Below, piece by piece: positions 60,570 through 64,000 of a stretch of 64,000 nucleotides of DNA. The translations under genes and the position numbers were made by a program. The DNA comes from Peptoniphilus harei (GTDB lineage Bacteria; Bacillota; Clostridia; Tissierellales; Peptoniphilaceae), in contig NZ_UATM01000032.1 in NCBI RefSeq assembly GCF_900454685.1, forward strand, positions 496,001-560,000, written 5' to 3'. Every line of letters starts with the position of its first letter. Position 1 is the first letter of the stretch. A model generated the notes under the pieces. It did not search any database and had not been told where the DNA came from. It saw only the letters and a program-made list of their open reading frames with translations.

Positions 60570-62358
60570 TGTCATCACCTTCACTTGCCTTAAAGAGGAG
60601 GGTAACAATAGTTCCCTCGCCAAATACAGAATCAATCTTTAGGCTTCCACCAAAGGATTTTATCATCTCGCTGGCAATGGAAAGGCCAAGACCTGTTCCA
60701 CCCATTTGCCTGCTCCTGCCCTTTTCAACCCTGTAAAATCTTTCGGATATCCTTGGCAGGTCTTCCTTAGGGATACCAATTCCATTGTCTTCCACCTTGA
60801 TTTCCACAAGGTCACCCACGTTTGTAGCATCAATTACAATTTTTCCATTTTCAGGAGTGTACTTGCAGGCATTGGAAATAATATTTGTAAGGATTTGGTC
60901 AGCGCCATTTCTTTCGGCGTAAATGTCCTTTATATCCATATCAATATTTAATTCAATCTTGTGATTTTTTTGAACTATTAAGATTGATTGAGACTCAATT
61001 GCTTCAGCAATAAACTCATAAGTGTCAATAGATTCCAGGCTAACATTGTCCTTGTTGTAGTCGATGTTAGAAAGATATAAGAGGTCTGTCACAATCCTAG
61101 ACATCCTGGAGTTTTCCCTGTCAATAACCTTTAAAAAGTTTCTTTGTGAATCCTTGTCAAGGTCGCTGTCAAGGAGGGTTTCTGTGTAGGACTTAATAGT
61201 TGTAATAGGAGTCTTTAACTCATGAGATACATTGGCAACAAATTCTTTACGCATAATATCTAGCATGTGCTCCTTGTCCACGTCTTGCAAAACAATAATA
61301 AGGCCTGAATTTATAAGGGCATCAGACTTGTAGGGGGCGTACTTGATCTTATAGAAGGAGTTGGCAATTTTTGTCAGCTCTTCCCCCCTAAGACTCTCTT
61401 CATTTTTGTAGTCAATATTATTAAGGTTAATGGACTTTAAGTTTATAACCCTATAAAAGTCCTTTTCTGAAATATTTAAAATCTTCTTGGCAATGGAGTT
61501 TGCGTGGATTAACCTGTTGTTTCTGTCAATGGCAATTACACCTTCAGCCATGTAGTTAAAAATTGTGTCGAGCTTTGACCTCTCAAGGTCCATCTTCTCT
61601 ATGGACTCACGCAGCTCCTTGGTTAAGAAGTTAAACATCATACCAAGTTCTCCAATCTCATCCTTGCTCTTGACCTCAATACTTTGGTTAAAATTACCCT
61701 TGGCAAGGGCCTTGGCTTTCTTAGTTAAGGCACGAATAGGTCCAGTGATGGAATTGGCGATAAAATAACCAAGTATAGAAGTTGTGATAAGGGAGATCAA
61801 GGTTGCATAAGTAATAATAACCTTGGAGTCGTCTATTACAGAATAGATTGAGTTAAGGTTTCTCGTCATATAAATAATTGCAAGGATACTTCCGTCGCCA
61901 GATAGGATAGGTCTTGCAATGTGTTTTTCCACGTCTTTCTGGTTTTCGTATTCCACAATTTTTTCCCTGGTCTTGCCAGAAGCTGCGTCCATTACAAGTT
62001 TTGGTTCAATAAATTTTACTGAGTAAGCATCTTCTGACTCCTTTGGAGAAATATTTTCTGTACTGGCGAGAATCTTTGGAGCCTTATCTGGTGAGATAAT
62101 ATAGGCAGATTCTTCACTGGAAATACCCCAGTCTTTAAGCGTTGCGTCAAGCTGGGGTAGTGTTTCATAATTATTATCTTTAAAAAATGCCGATGTAGTT
62201 GTAGCAAGTGTGTCCATGGTCCTAACCATAGAGGAAGTTGCAGTTTCTATCTGCACATTTTCCAGCCTATCGATGATAAAGGTAGATGCGATAAACATGG
62301 AAATAAGAACTAGGACTACATAAATCAAAATAAATCTAGACTTAATAGAGTGGTTCAT
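60550..62358 (-). CDS. walK: Sensor histidine kinase WalK (VicK)
   Basis: The 602-residue kinase has a membrane helix at each end of an outside PAS-like domain (residues about 30-180), a HAMP domain (GPIRALTKKAKALAKGNFNQSIEV), a cytoplasmic PAS domain (NYMAEGVIAIDRNNRLIHAN), the phosphorylated histidine in FVANVSHELKTPITTIKSY, and an ATPase domain with NIISNACKYTPENG, VEDNGIGIPKEDL and GGTGLGLSIA. It senses cell-wall state and phosphorylates WalR. It overlaps the walR stop. Confidence 0.95.
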   Translation of the reverse strand: MNHSIKSRFILIYVVLVLISMFIASTFIIDRLENVQIETATSSMVRTMDTLATTTSAFFKDNNYETLPQLDATLKDWGISSEESAYIISPDKAPKILASTENISPKESEDAYSVKFIEPKLVMDAASGKTREKIVEYENQKDVEKHIARPILSGDGSILAIIYMTRNLNSIYSVIDDSKVIITYATLISLITTSILGYFIANSITGPIRALTKKAKALAKGNFNQSIEVKSKDEIGELGMMFNFLTKELRESIEKMDLERSKLDTIFNYMAEGVIAIDRNNRLIHANSIAKKILNISEKDFYRVINLKSINLNNIDYKNEESLRGEELTKIANSFYKIKYAPYKSDALINSGLIIVLQDVDKEHMLDIMRKEFVANVSHELKTPITTIKSYTETLLDSDLDKDSQRNFLKVIDRENSRMSRIVTDLLYLSNIDYNKDNVSLESIDTYEFIAEAIESQSILIVQKNHKIELNIDMDIKDIYAERNGADQILTNIISNACKYTPENGKIVIDATNVGDLVEIKVEDNGIGIPKEDLPRISERFYRVEKGRSRQMGGTGLGLSIASEMIKSFGGSLKIDSVFGEGTIVTLLFKASEGDDNDEEIA

Positions 62359-63059
62359 TAGGACTCACCATTGTCTGATGCAAAGAAATAGCCAACTCCT
62401 CTTTTAGTCTTGATGTACTTAAAGCCCTTCTTATCATCTTCGATTTTTTCACGGAGTCTTCTAACAGTGACATCAACTGTTCTTATGTCGCCATAGTATT
62501 CATACTCCCAAACTTCTTCAAGAAGCTCTTCTCTTGAGAAGACCCTGCCAGGGTAGGAAGCCAAGAACTTTAGGAGTTCAAACTCACGAAGGGTAAGCTC
62601 AATCACTTCGTCGCCTCTTATGACTTGGTACTTGCTAAGGTCAATTTCAAGATCCATAACTTTTAAAATTGAAGGATCGTCATTCTTGTCTGGGCTATCA
62701 AACCTTCTTAATACTGCCTTAACTCTTGCAAGGAGCTCCCTCATTGAGAAGGGTTTTACAACGTAGTCGTCTGCCCCAAGCTCAAGCCCCAAGACCTTGT
62801 CAACTTCATCTTCTCTAGCCGTAAGCATAATCACAGGCACGTCAGATGTTTTTCTTATTTCCCTAAGGGCCTCAAATCCGTTTAACTTTGGCATCATTAT
62901 GTCAAGAATTATAAGGTCGTAATTATTTTCTTCTGCAAGGGCAATGGCTTCTTTTCCATTGCAACCTGTCTCAACAATATAGCCTTCCTTTTCAAAATTA
63001 AATTTAATAATATCAGATATTGCAGATTCGTCGTCTACAACAAGTATTTTCTCTTCCAT
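62358..63059 (-). CDS. walR: Response regulator WalR (VicR)
   Basis: The 233-residue OmpR-type regulator has the phosphate-accepting Asp53 in DLIILDIMMPKLNG, Thr and Lys switch residues in MLTAREDE and VKPFSMRELLARVKAVLRR, and a winged helix with REFELLKFLASYPGRVFSREELLEEVW. It controls cell-wall hydrolase genes and is essential in most Firmicutes. It starts the walRKHIJ operon. Confidence 0.96.
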   Translation of the reverse strand: MEEKILVVDDESAISDIIKFNFEKEGYIVETGCNGKEAIALAEENNYDLIILDIMMPKLNGFEALREIRKTSDVPVIMLTAREDEVDKVLGLELGADDYVVKPFSMRELLARVKAVLRRFDSPDKNDDPSILKVMDLEIDLSKYQVIRGDEVIELTLREFELLKFLASYPGRVFSREELLEEVWEYEYYGDIRTVDVTVRRLREKIEDDKKGFKYIKTKRGVGYFFASDNGES

Positions 63060-63081
63060 TTAAAATCATCCTCTTTGTTAA

Positions 63082-63567
63082 CTATTCAGTATCAACCCTG
63101 GTAAAAATTTCATCATTTCCCTTTTCAGAATAAAGGATAAGAAGGGTTTTAGTATCAAGTATTCCATCGATTTTTAAAATCATATCATAAAACCTTGTTA
63201 AGTCTGAAGTATTTATAGTTTTAATCCTTAACATTATACAGTGCTCGCCTGTAACCCTGTAGCATTCAAAGATTTTAAATTTCTCGTCCTTAATCTCCAT
63301 AATTTTTGAGATAAGTCCCTTGAAATCATTGGTGTTGACCTTACAGAGGACATAGGTGTCCACGTTGTAGCCAATCTTTTGCCAGTCCACAAGGACCTTA
63401 TAGCCCTTGATGTAGCCAGCGTCTTCCATCTTATATATTCTTCTATGGATAGCAGGTCTTGTTAGATTTAATTTTTTTGAAATATCTTCGTGGCTCATGC
63501 GTCCATTTTTTCTCAAGAGCTCAAGGATTTCAACATCAATTTCATCTAAATTGTCATTTTTTCTCAT
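63082..63567 (-). CDS. Lrp/AsnC-family transcriptional regulator
   Basis: The 161-residue protein has an N-terminal winged helix (LDEIDVEILELLRKNGRMSHEDISKKLNLTRPAIHRRI) and a RAM ligand-binding domain (ECYRVTGEHCIMLRIKT). Such regulators respond to amino acids. It lies 22 bases ahead of walR in the same direction, so it may be co-transcribed with walRK, which is not usual. Its own targets are unknown. Confidence 0.9.
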   Translation of the reverse strand: MRKNDNLDEIDVEILELLRKNGRMSHEDISKKLNLTRPAIHRRIYKMEDAGYIKGYKVLVDWQKIGYNVDTYVLCKVNTNDFKGLISKIMEIKDEKFKIFECYRVTGEHCIMLRIKTINTSDLTRFYDMILKIDGILDTKTLLILYSEKGNDEIFTRVDTE

Positions 63568-63779
63568 AAAAAATCTCCCCTGTTACGAATTGTACAAATT
63601 TATTTATTAAGTGTAATTTTATTTTAACATAAATCATAAGAAATGAAATAAATTTAAACATTGTAAATAGAAAAAGTTATCTTTATGATAAGAAGATAAA
63701 AATTTTTATTAAAATGTGAAAATCTTATACTTCTTTATAGACTTCTTAAAATAGTATATAATAATCAAAGGAGGCTCTT

Positions 63780-64000
63780 ATGGAAAATAATCCAAAGCTT
63801 AGTTTTAGAAAGATGAACTTAAGAGATGTTTTTACTTTTAGAAATTGGGGCCGCAATGATTCGCCCCTCTTCTTGGAGTATAATTTTATAGAAGAGTCTG
63901 AAGAAGATATAATAAAATGGTTTAAATGGAAGACTAAAAGGCCTCTCTCAGAGTATTTTGTAATAGAAAGTGATGAAAGAATAATTGGTTACTTGTCACT
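63780..64000 (+). CDS. GNAT-family acetyltransferase, 5' part
   Basis: An ATG at 63780 follows AAAGGAGG by 6 bases and the frame runs off the right edge, giving 73 residues. LSFRKMNLRDVFTFRNWGR followed by FLEYNF and a second strand EYFVIESDERIIGYLS fit the start of a GNAT (RimJ/RimL-like) acetyltransferase. TATAATA near 63757-63764 may be its -10. Substrate unknown; the CoA-binding part is outside the window. Confidence 0.65.
   Translation, partial: MENNPKLSFRKMNLRDVFTFRNWGRNDSPLFLEYNFIEESEEDIIKWFKWKTKRPLSEYFVIESDERIIGYLS

Noticed and set aside
1-64000. CRISPR array or IS element
   Set aside because: No regularly spaced identical repeats with unique spacers and no transposase frame were seen; the 18-bp array at 38116-38313 has no spacers.

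Overview
The window is the replication-origin neighbourhood of an AT-rich, low-GC Gram-positive chromosome. The gene order dnaA-dnaN-yaaA-recF-gyrB-gyrA running left and rpmH-rnpA-yidD-yidC-jag-mnmE-mnmG-rsmG-parA-parB running right of a DnaA-box cluster is the classic Firmicutes oriC layout. Class I aerobic-type RNR, a WalRK operon, a cysteine desulfidase, SLH-anchored surface proteins and no visible sporulation genes suggest a non-sporulating anaerobic coccus of the Peptoniphilaceae, probably Anaerococcus. The genus is an inference from gene content and style only.

Layout. 1-5.3 kb: end of a TraB/GumN-like gene, a cysteine desulfidase, a T-box-controlled iron alcohol dehydrogenase and glycerol kinase. 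5.3-7.5 kb: a SigB-type partner-switching module (rsbV-like, rsbW-like, sigB-like, and a PsiE/CorC-like membrane protein) directly behind gyrA. 7.5-15.7 kb: the dnaA-gyrA replication block. 15.7-16.1 kb: oriC. 16.1-25.6 kb: ribosome/RNase P/membrane insertion/tRNA modification genes, three parS-like palindromes, parAB, phzF. 25.6-32.3 kb: a second DnaA-box cluster, small membrane genes, tRNA-Arg(CCU), a D,D-carboxypeptidase, and a folate operon (folE-HD-folBK) running into a glucosaminidase and two membrane proteins. 32.3-33.5 kb: an RNA-rich, gene-free stretch with a strong promoter and terminator framing a ~210-nt structured RNA, a third DnaA-box cluster and an orphan promoter with a palindromic operator. 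33.5-42.3 kb: a stalk-domain lipoprotein, nrdA/nrdB separated by eleven phased 18-bp repeats, ftsH, a glutathionyl-hydroquinone-reductase-like gene. 42.4-48.1 kb: an SLH-anchored C69 peptidase and a zinc uptake operon (zinT-znuA-znuC-znuB). 48.5-56 kb: msrAB, glutaminase with a frameshifted Na+/amino-acid symporter, an XRE regulator, an NCS2 permease and mgtE with a putative leader-peptide attenuator. 56-63.6 kb: a DUF4825-like lipoprotein, surE and the walRKHIJ operon with an Lrp-type regulator upstream; the right edge cuts a GNAT acetyltransferase.

The most unusual signals are (a) a 23-codon upstream ORF with a strong ribosome-binding site whose coding sequence overlaps one arm of mutually exclusive hairpins in front of mgtE; (b) an 11-unit phased 18-bp tandem array filling the nrdA-nrdB gap; (c) a near-duplicate DnaA-box module at 25.75 and 33.01 kb outside oriC; (d) three parS-like palindromes, one of which also looks like the terminator of rsmG; (e) a SigB module whose RsbW-like protein seems to lack the ATP-binding glycine motifs; and (f) a T-box in front of an alcohol dehydrogenase. 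No prophage, IS element or CRISPR array was seen.
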